Shown here in pieces: positions 7,606-16,536 of a DNA stretch of 64,000 bases. Made by a program: the position numbers and the translations under genes. Origin of the DNA: JACVRW01 sp963751105 (GTDB lineage: Bacteria; Actinomycetota; Thermoleophilia; Solirubrobacterales; Thermoleophilaceae); contig CAVVTG010000002.1 of assembly GCA_963751105.1 (NCBI GenBank), positions 2,046,001-2,110,000 on the forward strand. Direction: 5' to 3'. A model generated the notes under the pieces. It made no database searches, had not been told where the DNA came from, and was given only the letters and a program-made list of their open reading frames with translations. Every line of letters begins with the position of its first letter. Positions within the stretch are counted from its first letter, which is position 1.

Positions 7606-9564
7606 ATGGCCAATCGCCTGGCACGAGAGACCTCTCCCTACCTCCTGCAGCACAAGGACAACCCCGTGGACTGGTACGCCTGGGGCGAGGAGGCCCTGAC
7701 TCGCGCGCGCGAGGAGGACCGGCCCGTGCTGCTCTCGATCGGCTACTCGGCCTGCCACTGGTGCCACGTGATGGAGCGGGAGTCGTTCGAGGACGAGCGG
7801 ACGGCGGCGCTGATGAACGCCCGCTTCGTGCCGGTCAAGCTCGATCGCGAGGAGCGGCCCGATCTCGACTCGATCTACATGGAGGCCTGTCAGGCCATGA
7901 CCGGCTCTGGCGGCTGGCCGCTCAACGTGTTCCTGACCCCCGAGCAGGTCCCGTTCTACGCCGGCACCTACTTCCCGCCCGACGCGCGGCAGGGAATGCC
8001 GAGCTGGACGCAGGTGCTCGAGGCGGTGGCCGACGCCTGGGACGAGCGCCGCGACGAGATCCGAGCGGGTGGCGAGCGCGTGGCGGCACAGCTGCGTGGC
8101 GGCGCCCGGCTTGCTCCCTCCGACGAGCCCATGAACGAGCGCGCACTCGACGAGGCCGTCGCCGCCCTGCGTCCCCAGTACGACGCGGCCAACGGGGGCT
8201 TCGGCAGCGCGCCCAAGTTTCCACCCGCCTCGGTCATCGAGTTCCTGCTGCGGCGCGGCGAGACCGACATGGCGGTGGGCACCCTGCGGGCCATGGCCTC
8301 GGGAGGGATGTACGACCAGGTGGGCGGAGGCTTCTCGCGCTACTCGGTGGACCCGTTCTGGCTCGTCCCCCACTTCGAGAAGATGCTGTACGACAACGCC
8401 CTCCTGGCCCGCGCCTACCTGCACGGCTGGCTGGTCACAGGTGATGAGCTCTTCCGCCAGGTGTGCGAGGAGACGCTCGACTGGGCGCTGCGGGAGATGC
8501 GCGGACCCGAGGGCGGCTTTCTCTCCGCCCTCGACGCGGACTCGGAGGGAGAGGAGGGGCGTTTCTACGTGTGGACCGTTGGCGAGCTCGCCGAGGCGTT
8601 CGCCGCGGAGCCCGACGCCGACGAGGCGATCGCCTGGTTCGGCGCCACCGACCGCGGCAACTTCGAGGGCGGGAACATCCCCGTCCGCGGGCCGGGCAAC
8701 CCGGAGCGGCGCGGCGAGTGGCGGCGGATCCTCTACGACCTGCGCTCGACCCGGGTCTGGCCCGGGCTCGACGACAAGCGGCTGACCTCCTGGAACGCGC
8801 TCATGATCTCCGCGCTGGCCGAGGCGGGCGCGGTGCTCGAGCGGCCCGACTACCTGGACGCCGCCCGCGCCGCCGCCGGGTTCGTGCTGGACGAGCTGCG
8901 CGACCACGGCGGGCGGCTGCTGCGCTCCTGGAAGGACGGCGAGGCCAAGCTCAACGCCTACCTCGAGGATCACGCCTTCCTGCTCGAGGCCCTGCTCACC
9001 CTCTACGAGGCGAGCTTCGAGCCGCGCTGGTTCGCCGAGGCGCGGGCGCTGGCCGACACCATGATCGAGCGTTTCGCCGACGACGAGCAGGGCGGCTTCT
9101 TCGAGACGTCGGTCGACCACGAGCAGCTGCTGGCGCGGCGCAAGGACCTGGAGGATCACCCGATTCCCTCGGCCAATGCGGCTGCGGCCTACGGGCTGCT
9201 GCGCCTGGCGGCGCTGACGGGAGAGCACGGGTACGAGGCGCGCGGCGTCTCCGTGCTGCGACTCCTGCACGAGGTGGCGGTCAAGCATCCACAGGGCTTC
9301 GGCCACCTGCTGCAGGCGCTCGACTTCCATCTGGCTTCGGTCAAGGAGGTGGCGCTGGTGGGCCACGAGCTGCGTCCATTCGAGCGTGTGGTGCGCGGCG
9401 CCTTCAGGCCACACGTCGTGCTGGCCGGCGGCGAGAGCGCGGGCGTGCCGCTGCTCGAGGGCCGCACGCCGGTGGAGGGTCGCGCCGCCGCCTACGTGTG
9501 CGAGCACTTTGCCTGCCGGGCTCCGGTGACCGAGCCGGAGGAGCTCGAACGGCTGTTGTCCTAG
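7606..9564 (+). CDS. DUF255 thioredoxin-like/N-acylglucosamine-epimerase-like protein (YyaL/SPATA20 family)
   Basis: 652 residues starting MANRLARETSPYLLQHKDNP, the family's signature N-terminus. The thioredoxin-fold part holds SIGYSACHWCHVMERESFED with a CxxC motif, then GGWPLNVFLTPE. The long (alpha/alpha)6-type barrel follows (PHFEKMLYDNALLARAYLHG, LTSWNALMISALAEAG, LEDHAFLLEALLTLYE). The cellular function of this family is not established; a redox or carbohydrate role is only inferred. An in-frame ATG at 7579 exists, but the family start is the ATG at 7606. Confidence 0.92.
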   Translation: MANRLARETSPYLLQHKDNPVDWYAWGEEALTRAREEDRPVLLSIGYSACHWCHVMERESFEDERTAALMNARFVPVKLDREERPDLDSIYMEACQAMTGSGGWPLNVFLTPEQVPFYAGTYFPPDARQGMPSWTQVLEAVADAWDERRDEIRAGGERVAAQLRGGARLAPSDEPMNERALDEAVAALRPQYDAANGGFGSAPKFPPASVIEFLLRRGETDMAVGTLRAMASGGMYDQVGGGFSRYSVDPFWLVPHFEKMLYDNALLARAYLHGWLVTGDELFRQVCEETLDWALREMRGPEGGFLSALDADSEGEEGRFYVWTVGELAEAFAAEPDADEAIAWFGATDRGNFEGGNIPVRGPGNPERRGEWRRILYDLRSTRVWPGLDDKRLTSWNALMISALAEAGAVLERPDYLDAARAAAGFVLDELRDHGGRLLRSWKDGEAKLNAYLEDHAFLLEALLTLYEASFEPRWFAEARALADTMIERFADDEQGGFFETSVDHEQLLARRKDLEDHPIPSANAAAAYGLLRLAALTGEHGYEARGVSVLRLLHEVAVKHPQGFGHLLQALDFHLASVKEVALVGHELRPFERVVRGAFRPHVVLAGGESAGVPLLEGRTPVEGRAAAYVCEHFACRAPVTEPEELERLLS

Positions 9565-9569
9565 CCATA

Positions 9570-10389
9570 CTGGCCGCGGCCGTCGCGCCGGGAGCCCCGC
9601 AGTCCCAGGCGCCACCGGCCCCCTCGGCGTACGACGTCGCGGTCCGCCTCGCCTCGTGGGGTCCGCGTCCGGCGGCGTCACGAGGCCGAGGCCCGTGCGC
9701 AGCGACTCGTGCGCGGGGCGTTCAGCCGTGCGGGGCTGAGGGTGGCCGTTCAGCCGGTTGCGGTTCCCGGTCGCGGGCGCTCGCGCAACGTGATCGGGAT
9801 ACTGGACACGCCGGCCGACTGCCTGCGGCTGGTGATGGCCCACACCGACTCCACGCCCGACGCCCCGGGCGCCAACGACAACGCCTCGGGAGTGGGCGTG
9901 GTGGCCGAGCTGGCCGGGCGGCTCGAGCGGATCGGCCCGGCGTGCGACGTCTGGCTCGTGGCCACGGGCGCCGAGGAGCGGGTCTACACGGGCTCCCCCG
10001 ACCACCTGGGCGCGCTCGCGCTCGCCCGCAGGGTCCGGGCCCGCGGGGCGGCTCGCCGACTCGACTGGGCTCTGTCCCTCGACGAGGTGGGCCGTGACCG
10101 GCCCTTCTGGCTGCGCTCACCGGCCGCCGCTCCCCGCGCGTCGGTCGAGCGCAGGTTGCTCGCCTCGGCGCGCCGGATGGGCGTCGGGGTCGGCTGGGTG
10201 CGCGACGAGACCGACGGCAACTCGGATCACCGCGAGTTCGAGCTGTTGGGCCTGCCGGGCATGAAGCTCGGGGTGGGCGCCGGGGGCGAACCCTGCCGCC
10301 ACAGCCCCTGCGACCGCGCCGGGCGCCTCGATCCGGTGTCGCTGCGTCAGGCCCGCCGCGTGGTGGCGGAGGCCCTGCGCAGCCCGTAG
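9570..10389 (+). CDS. M28-family zinc aminopeptidase-like protein, start unresolved, apparent frameshift
   Basis: The catalytic part is clear: NVIGILDT, LVMAHTDSTPDAPGANDNAS (zinc-ligand His/Asp; GANDNASG is the family core), ATGAEERVYTGS (general-base Glu), and DETDGNSDHREFELLGLPG (metal-binding His). The N-terminus reads as a signal-peptide-like LAILAAAVAPGAP and SAYDVAVRLASWGPRP in one frame. It continues as RHEAEARAQRLVRGAFSRAG in the next frame, so one surplus base is needed near 9670-9680. No ATG, GTG or TTG precedes the signal-like segment in frame; the coordinate given is the first CTG. Predicted exported. Confidence 0.68.
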
Positions 10390-10415
10390 CCGCTGAGGGT
10401 CTTCGAGGCGGCGGT

Positions 10416-10600
10416 CCGCTCGGGCCTGCGATCCGGTCCAGCGTGGTCTGATTGGCTGGGGAAGGGGGACCTACCTGAGCGTCCGACGACATAAGCACCT
10501 ATAGGGGTGCCTTTCTCGTCACACCCCTCCTGGTCCGCTCGTCCCGACCCCCTCACTGCCAACCGGACCACGCCTGATCCGCCCCCGCAGGCCCGAGCGG
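10416..10600 (+). ncRNA. ssrS: Rod-like structured RNA, candidate 6S RNA
   Basis: Three nested complementary tracts fold the whole segment into one long hairpin. The outer stem is 15 perfect bases (10416-10430 with 10586-10600), the middle stem is CGTGGTCTGATTGGC with GCCAACCGGACCACG, and an AGGGGG/CCCCCT stem follows. Inside lie GAGCG/CGCTC, GACGA/TCGTC and an apical GCACC-tata-GGGGTGC hairpin. A large asymmetric internal bulge lies on the 3' side. Length (~185), architecture and the motifs ACCTGAGC (5' side) and GGTCCG...CCGA (3' side) resemble 6S RNA, which binds RNA polymerase holoenzyme. The family and the strand are inferred. The segment lies between the convergent M28 and MMPL genes, an otherwise non-coding 230-base gap. 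Confidence 0.45.
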
Positions 10601-10619
10601 AGCGCCACCGCCGCAGCCC

Positions 10620-13139
10620 CTAGGAGGTCACGAGCGTCTTCTCGTCGCGGTCGCCCGCGCCGTCGCTCTTCGCCAGCTCTGACGGCCACCACACCTTCGG
10701 CCCCAGCTTCATCACGATCGCGGGCACCAGGACGCTGCGCACCAGGAAGGTGTCGAGCAGCACGCCGAAGGCGACCACGAAGCCGATCTCGGTGAGGAAC
10801 ACGAGCGGCAGGACGGCCAGCACCGAGAACGTGCCGGCGAGCACGATGCCCGCGCTGGTGATCACCCCGCCGGTCACGGCGAGCGCGCGCAGCATGCCCT
10901 CGCGCGTGCCGTGCTTGAGCGTCTCCTCCCGGGCTCTCGCCATCAGGAAGATGTTGTAGTCGACCCCCAGGGCCACCAGGAACACGAACGCGAACAGCGG
11001 CAGCGACGGGTCCGAGCCCGGGAAGTCGAAGAACACCTCAAAGGCGAAGTAGCCCACGCCCAGGGCGGCGAGGAAGCTCAGGATCACGGTGCCGATCAGG
11101 ATCAGCGGCGCCGTCACGGCCCGCAGCAACACCACGAGGATCAGGAACACCACCACCAGCACGATCGGCGGAATCACCGTGGAGTCCCAGCCCGCGGCCT
11201 CGCGGACGTCGAACTCCACCGCGCTCGCGCCACCCACGACCGTACCCTCCACCGCTCCGGACGCGGAGTCGCGGATCGGCTCGATCAGGTCGAAAGCCTC
11301 GGTCGAGTAGGGCGGCGGGTCGAGCGTCGCCTGGATCAGGGTGCCCTGTTCGCCCTCCGCGACCGGCGGCGAGACGGCGTCGATTCCGTCGGTCTCCTCG
11401 AGCGCGGCCGTCACGGCCTGGACGTCACCGTCCGGGGGCACGATCACGTCTGCGGGCGCGCTGGCCCCGGCGGGGAAGCTCTGGGCCAGCAGGTCCTGGC
11501 CCTCCACCGACTCCACCGTGGTGCGGTAGCCGTCGTTGGTGGTGAGATCGGTCGAGAAGAAGGCCAGGCCGGCGCACATCACCAGCAGGACGACGATGGA
11601 GCCGGTCATGATCCGGGTCGGCCGGGCCGCGACCCGGTCCCCCACTCGCTTCCAGAAGCCGTGGGTGGCGTCGGCGAGGTGCTCGTGCTTGGTACGCCGC
11701 ACCTCGTAGGGCTTGAAGATGGGCCCGTCGAACAGGCTGATGAGCGAGGGGATCTTGACCCGTCCGCCGCTCACCAGGGAGACGAATCGGCGCAACAGGG
11801 CGGTGATGATCGTGATCGGAAGCAGGACGATGCACACCAGCGCCGCCCCGATGACCGGCAGCAGCGCGCCGAACCTCGACCCTTCGACGATGCGCCGGCC
11901 GATGCCGCTCTGAGCGACGTCGGTGGGCGCGCTCCAGTTCGGTGTGTGAGGCACGAAGGGCCAGAAGGCCCGGCGGCCGAAGATCGTGAGCAGCGCCGGC
12001 AGCAGCGTCAGCATCGAGATGGCGGCACACGCCACGCCGATCGCGCCGATCGGCCCGAGGCCCGAGGTGCCGTTCACCTTGGCGATGGCCAGGCACAGCA
12101 GGGCCGCGATCACCGTCAGCGCCGAAGCGAACACGGCCGGACCGGCCGAAGACATCGCTGCCTGCATGGCCGCGTGGCGGTCCTCGGTGTCGTGCAGTTC
12201 CTCCCGGTATCGGGCCACGATCAGCAACGCATAGTCCGTGCCCGCGCCGAGGACGAGCACCGACATGATCGAACTCGACTGGCCGTTGATGGTCACCCCG
12301 AGCTCCGAGACTCCGTATCCGACGGAGCGCGCCAGCAACTCGGCGAAGATCACGGCCAGCAGGGGAATGAAGAGGAAGATCGGCGACCGATAGATGACGA
12401 TCAGCAGGAAGATCACCAGCGACAGGGCCGCCAGCAGCAGCGTCCCGTTGATGCTCTCGAAGACCTTGATGGCGTCGGCCGCGTAGCCCGCGCCGCCGGT
12501 GATCTTCACCTCGAGGCCGCCGCCGGGGTCGGACACCGTGTCGCGCCAGAAGTCGACCGGATCGAGGATGCTGTCCGACTCGCCGTCGCCCCTCAGATAG
12601 GCCGTGACGATGGCCGCCCTACCGTCCTGCGAGCAGATGGGCCCTACGAAGGGCGCGTAGTTCCCCGGCTGGCCGGGGATGGGCGTGGTCGGTCCCGCAC
12701 AGCCCTCGGGCTGGTTGCCGGAAGGCGCGCCGCCGCCGGCCTGACCGCCGCCCTGGTCCTGACCGCCGCCATCCTGGCCTCCGGAGGCCGCCGTGGCGCC
12801 GTCGGCCACAACGGCGGGGAAGCGCTCCTCGGTGAGGCGCTGGACGTCGGACTGAATCTTCTGCAGGTCCGCGGGCGTAAGGCCCGCCTCGCGGCGGTAG
12901 ACGATCACGGCTGGAGCGAGCTCGCCGCCCTGCAGCTCCTCGGCTGCGGTGAGCACCTTGGTCGACTCGGCGTCGCCGGGCAGGAAGGAGGTCGACTCGT
13001 TCTGCTCTGCGTCGGTGAACTTGCCGGGCAGGTTCGCCCCGAACGAGATGAACATGCCGACGAGCCAGATCAGGAAGACGACCCACTTGGCCCGTCGGCC
13101 GGCGGCTATGGCGAAGATGGAGCGGCGACTCGAATTCAT
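10620..13139 (-). CDS. MMPL/RND-family membrane transporter
   Basis: 839 residues in the two-repeat MMPL layout: TM1 (WVVFLIWLVGMFISFGANLP), a large extracytoplasmic loop, then a block of five or six TMs (LLLAALSLVIFLLIVIY ... VLVLGAGTDYALLIVARYRE). A second loop and second TM block follow (VFLVALGVDYNIFLMARARE). The two GxDY signatures match the proton-relay region. A Gly/Gln-rich low-complexity insert (GGQDGGGQDQGGGQAGGG) sits in the first loop near residue 120. Likely export of a lipid or drug. It is divergent from a marR gene with a near-perfect operator between them, so MarR control is very likely. Confidence 0.93.
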   Translation of the reverse strand: MNSSRRSIFAIAAGRRAKWVVFLIWLVGMFISFGANLPGKFTDAEQNESTSFLPGDAESTKVLTAAEELQGGELAPAVIVYRREAGLTPADLQKIQSDVQRLTEERFPAVVADGATAASGGQDGGGQDQGGGQAGGGAPSGNQPEGCAGPTTPIPGQPGNYAPFVGPICSQDGRAAIVTAYLRGDGESDSILDPVDFWRDTVSDPGGGLEVKITGGAGYAADAIKVFESINGTLLLAALSLVIFLLIVIYRSPIFLFIPLLAVIFAELLARSVGYGVSELGVTINGQSSSIMSVLVLGAGTDYALLIVARYREELHDTEDRHAAMQAAMSSAGPAVFASALTVIAALLCLAIAKVNGTSGLGPIGAIGVACAAISMLTLLPALLTIFGRRAFWPFVPHTPNWSAPTDVAQSGIGRRIVEGSRFGALLPVIGAALVCIVLLPITIITALLRRFVSLVSGGRVKIPSLISLFDGPIFKPYEVRRTKHEHLADATHGFWKRVGDRVAARPTRIMTGSIVVLLVMCAGLAFFSTDLTTNDGYRTTVESVEGQDLLAQSFPAGASAPADVIVPPDGDVQAVTAALEETDGIDAVSPPVAEGEQGTLIQATLDPPPYSTEAFDLIEPIRDSASGAVEGTVVGGASAVEFDVREAAGWDSTVIPPIVLVVVFLILVVLLRAVTAPLILIGTVILSFLAALGVGYFAFEVFFDFPGSDPSLPLFAFVFLVALGVDYNIFLMARAREETLKHGTREGMLRALAVTGGVITSAGIVLAGTFSVLAVLPLVFLTEIGFVVAFGVLLDTFLVRSVLVPAIVMKLGPKVWWPSELAKSDGAGDRDEKTLVTS

Positions 13140-13161
13140 GGGGGTGTACCTCTAGCGACTC

Positions 13162-13182
13162 ATATCTTGATTGTCAAGATAT
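13162..13182. promoter_or_regulatory. MarR operator between the MMPL and marR genes
   Basis: ATATCTTGA (13162-13170) and TCAAGATAT (13174-13182) form a perfect 9-base inverted repeat around TTG. It lies 20 bases before the marR GTG and 22 bases before the MMPL ATG, placed to repress both promoters. The partial repeat TTAAGAT at 13190-13196 may extend it. Confidence 0.75.
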
Positions 13183-13202
13183 TTTGTGGTTAAGATTCCT
13201 TC

Positions 13203-13703
13203 GTGGCCTCCACCACCGAGCTACTCAAGGCGCTGAGGCGCTTCGGCTTGGAGGATGACCGTTTCGACGCGATCATGGCGCGCCGCTTCGGAGTTGGCGC
13301 CGCCGAGTTCAAGGCCATGGACCACATTCAGGCCGCCGGGTCGATCACGCCGGGCCAGCTGGCCGACCGCATGGCGCTCAGCTCCGGCGCCGTCACGGCC
13401 CTGATCGACCGGCTCGAGCGGCTGGGCTGGGTGCGGCGCGAGCCCCACCCGAGCGATAGGCGCTCCGTGATCGTCCGAAAGGCCACGCCGGAGGGCGGCG
13501 ACGACGAGCAGATCTGGGCCTCGCTGGTGGGGAAGCTCGCCAAGACCGCCGGCCGGATGACTGCGGCCGAGCGCGAAGCGTGCGTCCGGTTCTTGGACGC
13601 GGCAGCCGATCAGCTGGCGGACACCGCTACAGAACTGAGAGGTAGCGCTCCAGCTCCCACTCAGTCACCTGGACCCGATAGTCCTCCCACTCCTGCCGCT
13701 TGA
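13203..13703 (+). CDS. MarR-family transcriptional regulator
   Basis: 166 residues with a winged helix: MDHIQAAGSITPGQLADRMA, LSSGAVTALIDRLERLGWV and the wing REPHPSDRRSVIV. GTG start at 13203. The last ~25 residues (SAPAPTQSPGPDSPPTPAA) are low-complexity and are encoded on the opposite strand of the 3' end of glnA (77-base overlap). Probable repressor of the divergent MMPL exporter and of itself, through the operator at 13162-13182. Confidence 0.9.
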   Translation: MASTTELLKALRRFGLEDDRFDAIMARRFGVGAAEFKAMDHIQAAGSITPGQLADRMALSSGAVTALIDRLERLGWVRREPHPSDRRSVIVRKATPEGGDDEQIWASLVGKLAKTAGRMTAAEREACVRFLDAAADQLADTATELRGSAPAPTQSPGPDSPPTPAA

Positions 13704-14976
13704 TCTCCACGTAGCGGTTGAAGATGTGCTCGCCGAAGGTCCGCAGCACCAGTTCCGACTCCGCGGTGATCTCGATGGCCTCGCCCAGCGTCTCGGGCAG
13801 CTGTTCGATACCCAGCCGCCTCCGCTCCTCCGGGCTGATGTGGTAGAGGTTCTTCTCCATCGGCTCGGGCAGCTCGTAGCCCTTCTCGATTCCCTCGAGC
13901 CCGGCGGCCAGCAGGATCGCGAAGGTCAGGTAGGGGTTGCACGCGGGATCCGGGCAGCGCAGCTCCATGCGGGTGGCCCGCTCCTTGCCCGGGTGGTAGA
14001 GCGGCACGCGCACCAGGGCGGAGCGGTTGCGCCGTGACCAGGCGCAGTAGACCGGAGCCTCATAGCCCGGCACGAGGCGCTTGTAGGAGTTGACCCACTG
14101 CGCGAAGACCGAGGTGATCTCGCGCGCGTGCTTGAGCTGGCCCGCGATGAAGGCCTTGCCCACGTCGGACAGGAAGTACTGGTCGTTCTCGTCGTAGAAG
14201 GCATTGCTGCCGTCCTGGAACAGCGACTGGTGGGTGTGCATCCCCGACCCGTTCTCGCCGAACAGGGGCTTGGGCATGAAGGTGGCGTGCCAGCCGTACT
14301 TCATGGCGTATTCCTTGACCGTGATGCGGTACGTCATGCAGTCGTCGGCCATCTTCAGGGCGTCGGCGTAGCGCATGTCGATCTCGTGCTGGGACGGGCC
14401 GACCTCGTGGTGGGTGTACTCCACGTGGATGCCGAGCTGCTCGAGGGCCAGCACGGTCTCGCGGCGCACGTCAGAGCCGGCGTCGAGCGTGGTGAGGTCG
14501 AAGTAGCCGCCCTCGTCGAGGATCTCCGGGATGCCGTCGGCGGGCTTGGCGCTGCGGAAGTAGAAGAACTCGAGCTCGGGCCCCACGTAGAAGTTCGAGA
14601 AGCCCATCTGCTCCGCGCGCTCGAGGGTCCTCCGCAGCACGTGCCGGGGATCGCCCTCGTAGGGCTCGCGGCTCGGCGTGACGACGTCGCAGAACATCCG
14701 CGCCACTCCGCGGTCCTCGGGGCGCCACGGCAGGATCGCGTAGGTGGCCGGATCCGGCATGGCGATCATGTCCGACTCCTCGATCGCGTTGAATCCGGTG
14801 ACCGAGGAGCCGTCGAAGCCCATGCCCCCCTCGAAGGCGTCGTCGAGCTCCGCCGAGTTGATCGAGAAGCTCTTCAGCTGGCCGAGGATGTCCGTGAACC
14901 ACAGGCGGACGAAGCGAACGTCGTGATCCTTGACGAGAGCCTTTACGTCGTCGGCGGTCTGCGGCTGGTCGGCCAT
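13627..14976 (-). CDS. glnA: Type I glutamine synthetase
   Basis: 449 residues. Catalyses ATP-dependent amidation of glutamate. The start is ATG 14976 with GAAGGAG five bases upstream. GS motifs: GFDGSSVTGFNAIEESDM (beta-grasp), EVGPSQHEID, the ATP-binding GENGSGMHTHQSLF, and RNRSALVRVP. The adenylylation-region equivalent reads KNLYHISPEERRRLG. Length and this loop suggest the shorter GSI-alpha-like subclass rather than the adenylylated ~470-residue form, but that is inference. The in-frame upstream extension has no family similarity and was not used. Confidence 0.96.
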   Translation of the reverse strand: MADQPQTADDVKALVKDHDVRFVRLWFTDILGQLKSFSINSAELDDAFEGGMGFDGSSVTGFNAIEESDMIAMPDPATYAILPWRPEDRGVARMFCDVVTPSREPYEGDPRHVLRRTLERAEQMGFSNFYVGPELEFFYFRSAKPADGIPEILDEGGYFDLTTLDAGSDVRRETVLALEQLGIHVEYTHHEVGPSQHEIDMRYADALKMADDCMTYRITVKEYAMKYGWHATFMPKPLFGENGSGMHTHQSLFQDGSNAFYDENDQYFLSDVGKAFIAGQLKHAREITSVFAQWVNSYKRLVPGYEAPVYCAWSRRNRSALVRVPLYHPGKERATRMELRCPDPACNPYLTFAILLAAGLEGIEKGYELPEPMEKNLYHISPEERRRLGIEQLPETLGEAIEITAESELVLRTFGEHIFNRYVEIKRQEWEDYRVQVTEWELERYLSVL

Positions 14977-15038
14977 GCGACTCCTTCGGAATGGTCGGCG
15001 CGGGGTGGGCGAGGCGCGTAGGCTACTCGCGCCCGCGC

Positions 15039-15380
15039 TCAGGTCCAGCTGCGGGCCCAGGTCTTGAGCGCGCGCACGGCGGGCTCGAGAGCCTCGCCCT
15101 TCTCGGTCAAGGCGTACTCGACCTTGACCGGCATGTCGTCGATCACGCGACGCTCGACGATGCCCTCGGCCTCGAGCTCCTTCATGCGCTCGGACAGAAG
15201 GCGGTCGGAGAGGTCGGGCACCAGTCGCTTGAACTCGGAGAAGCGAGCGGGTCCGTCCATGAGGACGAACAGGATGGCGCCCGTCCAGCGCCTGCCCACC
15301 ATCTCCACCGCGTGGTGATAGTGGCGGCAGCAAGTGTCGCGGTGGACGATCACGACCCGCTCCGAGGTCACGGTCACCAT
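15039..15380 (-). CDS. HxlR-family transcriptional regulator
   Basis: 113 residues with the typical HxlR winged helix: CRHYHHAVEMVGRRWTGAIL, FSEFKRLVPDLSDRLLSERM, ELEAEGIVERRV, YALTEKGEAL. A Cys pair (CC near residues 17-18) in the N-terminus is typical of redox-sensing members. It lies 8 bases downstream of the AhpD-like gene on the same strand, so they form one operon, and the regulator probably controls it through the repeat at 15976-15990. Confidence 0.9.
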   Translation of the reverse strand: MVTVTSERVVIVHRDTCCRHYHHAVEMVGRRWTGAILFVLMDGPARFSEFKRLVPDLSDRLLSERMKELEAEGIVERRVIDDMPVKVEYALTEKGEALEPAVRALKTWARSWT

Positions 15381-15388
15381 CCTAGACC

Positions 15389-15952
15389 TCAGGCGGCCTG
15401 GAGCAGCCGGGCGTCCTCGCTGGAACCGTCGTTTGGCACCTCACCTGAACGGGTGACGAGATTGCCGAAGGTGGCGAGCGCCACGTGGGCGATCGCCTCG
15501 AGGATCTCCTCGTCCTCCCAGCCGGCCTCGCGGGTCTCTTCGAGCAGATGGCGCGGCGCGGAGCCGTCGGTCTCGACGATCGACTTCACGTAGCGCATGA
15601 GCACCGAGACCTTCTCCTCGCGAGAGTCGAACTCGCGCGCCAGGGCGATCTCGTCAAGGCCGAGCCCCGCGTCGCGAGCGGTGCGCAGGAGCGTGGACAG
15701 GGCGTACTCGCTGTGCTGATGCTCGGCGACCGCCAGGGCGATGCGCTGCTGGGTCGCATACGGCAGCGCGCCGTGACGCAGCTCGGAGCGGAGACGCGCG
15801 TAGCCGCGCAGGACGGCGGGCGACCCGGCGAGAACGCCGATGAAGTTGGGGAGCTGCCCTCCGCCCGACAGCGCGCCCTTGAGAATTGGGACGCTGCGCT
15901 CTGGCGCAGTGAGCTCGTCGTGGACCTGGAACCTGCTCTCCTTCGTCTTCAT
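15389..15952 (-). CDS. Carboxymuconolactone-decarboxylase/AhpD-like protein lacking the CxxC
   Basis: 187 residues. The CMD-fold region runs through LPNFIGVLAGSPAVLRGYAR, QQRIALAVAEHQHSEYALST and LDEIALAREF. Where AhpD peroxidase partners have CxxCxxxH this protein reads AEHQHSEYAL, with no cysteine. Thiol-peroxidase chemistry of the AhpD type is therefore not expected, and the activity is unknown. First gene of an operon with the HxlR regulator. Confidence 0.82.
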   Translation of the reverse strand: MKTKESRFQVHDELTAPERSVPILKGALSGGGQLPNFIGVLAGSPAVLRGYARLRSELRHGALPYATQQRIALAVAEHQHSEYALSTLLRTARDAGLGLDEIALAREFDSREEKVSVLMRYVKSIVETDGSAPRHLLEETREAGWEDEEILEAIAHVALATFGNLVTRSGEVPNDGSSEDARLLQAA

Positions 15953-15975
15953 CGCGCTTCTCTTTCTGGGAGCGA

Positions 15976-15990
15976 CTTACCTGCAGTAAG
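15976..15990. promoter_or_regulatory. Inverted repeat, likely HxlR operator
   Basis: CTTAC-CTGCA-GTAAG lies 24 bases upstream of the AhpD-like start codon in the promoter region of the AhpD-like/HxlR operon. The short AT-richer palindrome is the only obvious one in this gap. The regulator assignment is by adjacency. Confidence 0.5.
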
Positions 15991-16102
15991 TGTAGTGAGG
16001 AAATGGAGCGATTTCCACTCCAAAAGGAGTACGGAAGAACGCTCGGAGCGGATGCGCGGCTGCGCGCCCGGTGGACGCGAAAGCCCTGTGGGCAGGGCGG
16101 CC

Positions 16103-16519
16103 TCAGGCGTGCGCGGTGCCGGCGGCGACGGCCACCAGGAAGAGGCCGAGCAGGAAGGCCCAGAGGGCGATGCGATCGGGCTGGGCCACCTGGCTGTCGA
16201 TGACCGACCGCCGGCGGCGCGGAGGCGTGGGTTGCCCGGTGATGGTGATCGTGCGCCGCTCCGCGCGGACCTCCCCGACGGGGGTCGCGGGACTGCGGCG
16301 CTCGAAGCGGCGGGGGCCGGCGTGAGTGGCGTCCTCGGTGGGACGAAGCTCCTCGACGGTGCCCTCGGCGGTGTCCTCGTCCGAGCGAGACTCACGGTCG
16401 AACCGGCTGGGACGACGCTCGGCAGCCTCGATCTTGCGCTCCCACTGGAGGAGCACCGCCTCGCGACTCATGTCGTCCTGAGCGTCCTCCTGCAGGACGC
16501 GGGCACCGGCTGTCTGCAT
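16103..16519 (-). CDS. Uncharacterised tail-anchored-like membrane protein under a c-di-AMP riboswitch
   Basis: 138 residues. The first ~110 are charged and probably disordered (MSREAVLLQWERKIEAAERR, Glu/Arg-rich). A basic patch PPRRRRS precedes a single C-terminal hydrophobic span (IALWAFLLGLFLVAVAAG) and a five-residue tail. No signal peptide or known domain is recognised. The ATG at 16519 is preceded by GGAAAGAGAGA. The ydaO riboswitch ends 18 bases upstream, so expression should respond to c-di-AMP. The topology (cytoplasmic domain, C-terminal anchor) is a prediction. Confidence 0.8.
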   Translation of the reverse strand: MQTAGARVLQEDAQDDMSREAVLLQWERKIEAAERRPSRFDRESRSDEDTAEGTVEELRPTEDATHAGPRRFERRSPATPVGEVRAERRTITITGQPTPPRRRRSVIDSQVAQPDRIALWAFLLGLFLVAVAAGTAHA

Positions 16520-16536
16520 CGTCTCTCTTTCCGTTC

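Noticed and set aside
10416..10600. Terminal inverted repeats of a small mobile element
   Set aside because: The 15-base outer repeats look like element ends, but the interior is complementary along its length, has no open frame and no target-site duplication. A structured RNA explains it better.
14977..15333. N-terminal extension of glutamine synthetase to 15333
   Set aside because: It would overlap the HxlR gene, has no GS similarity, and a strong ribosome-binding site precedes the ATG at 14976.
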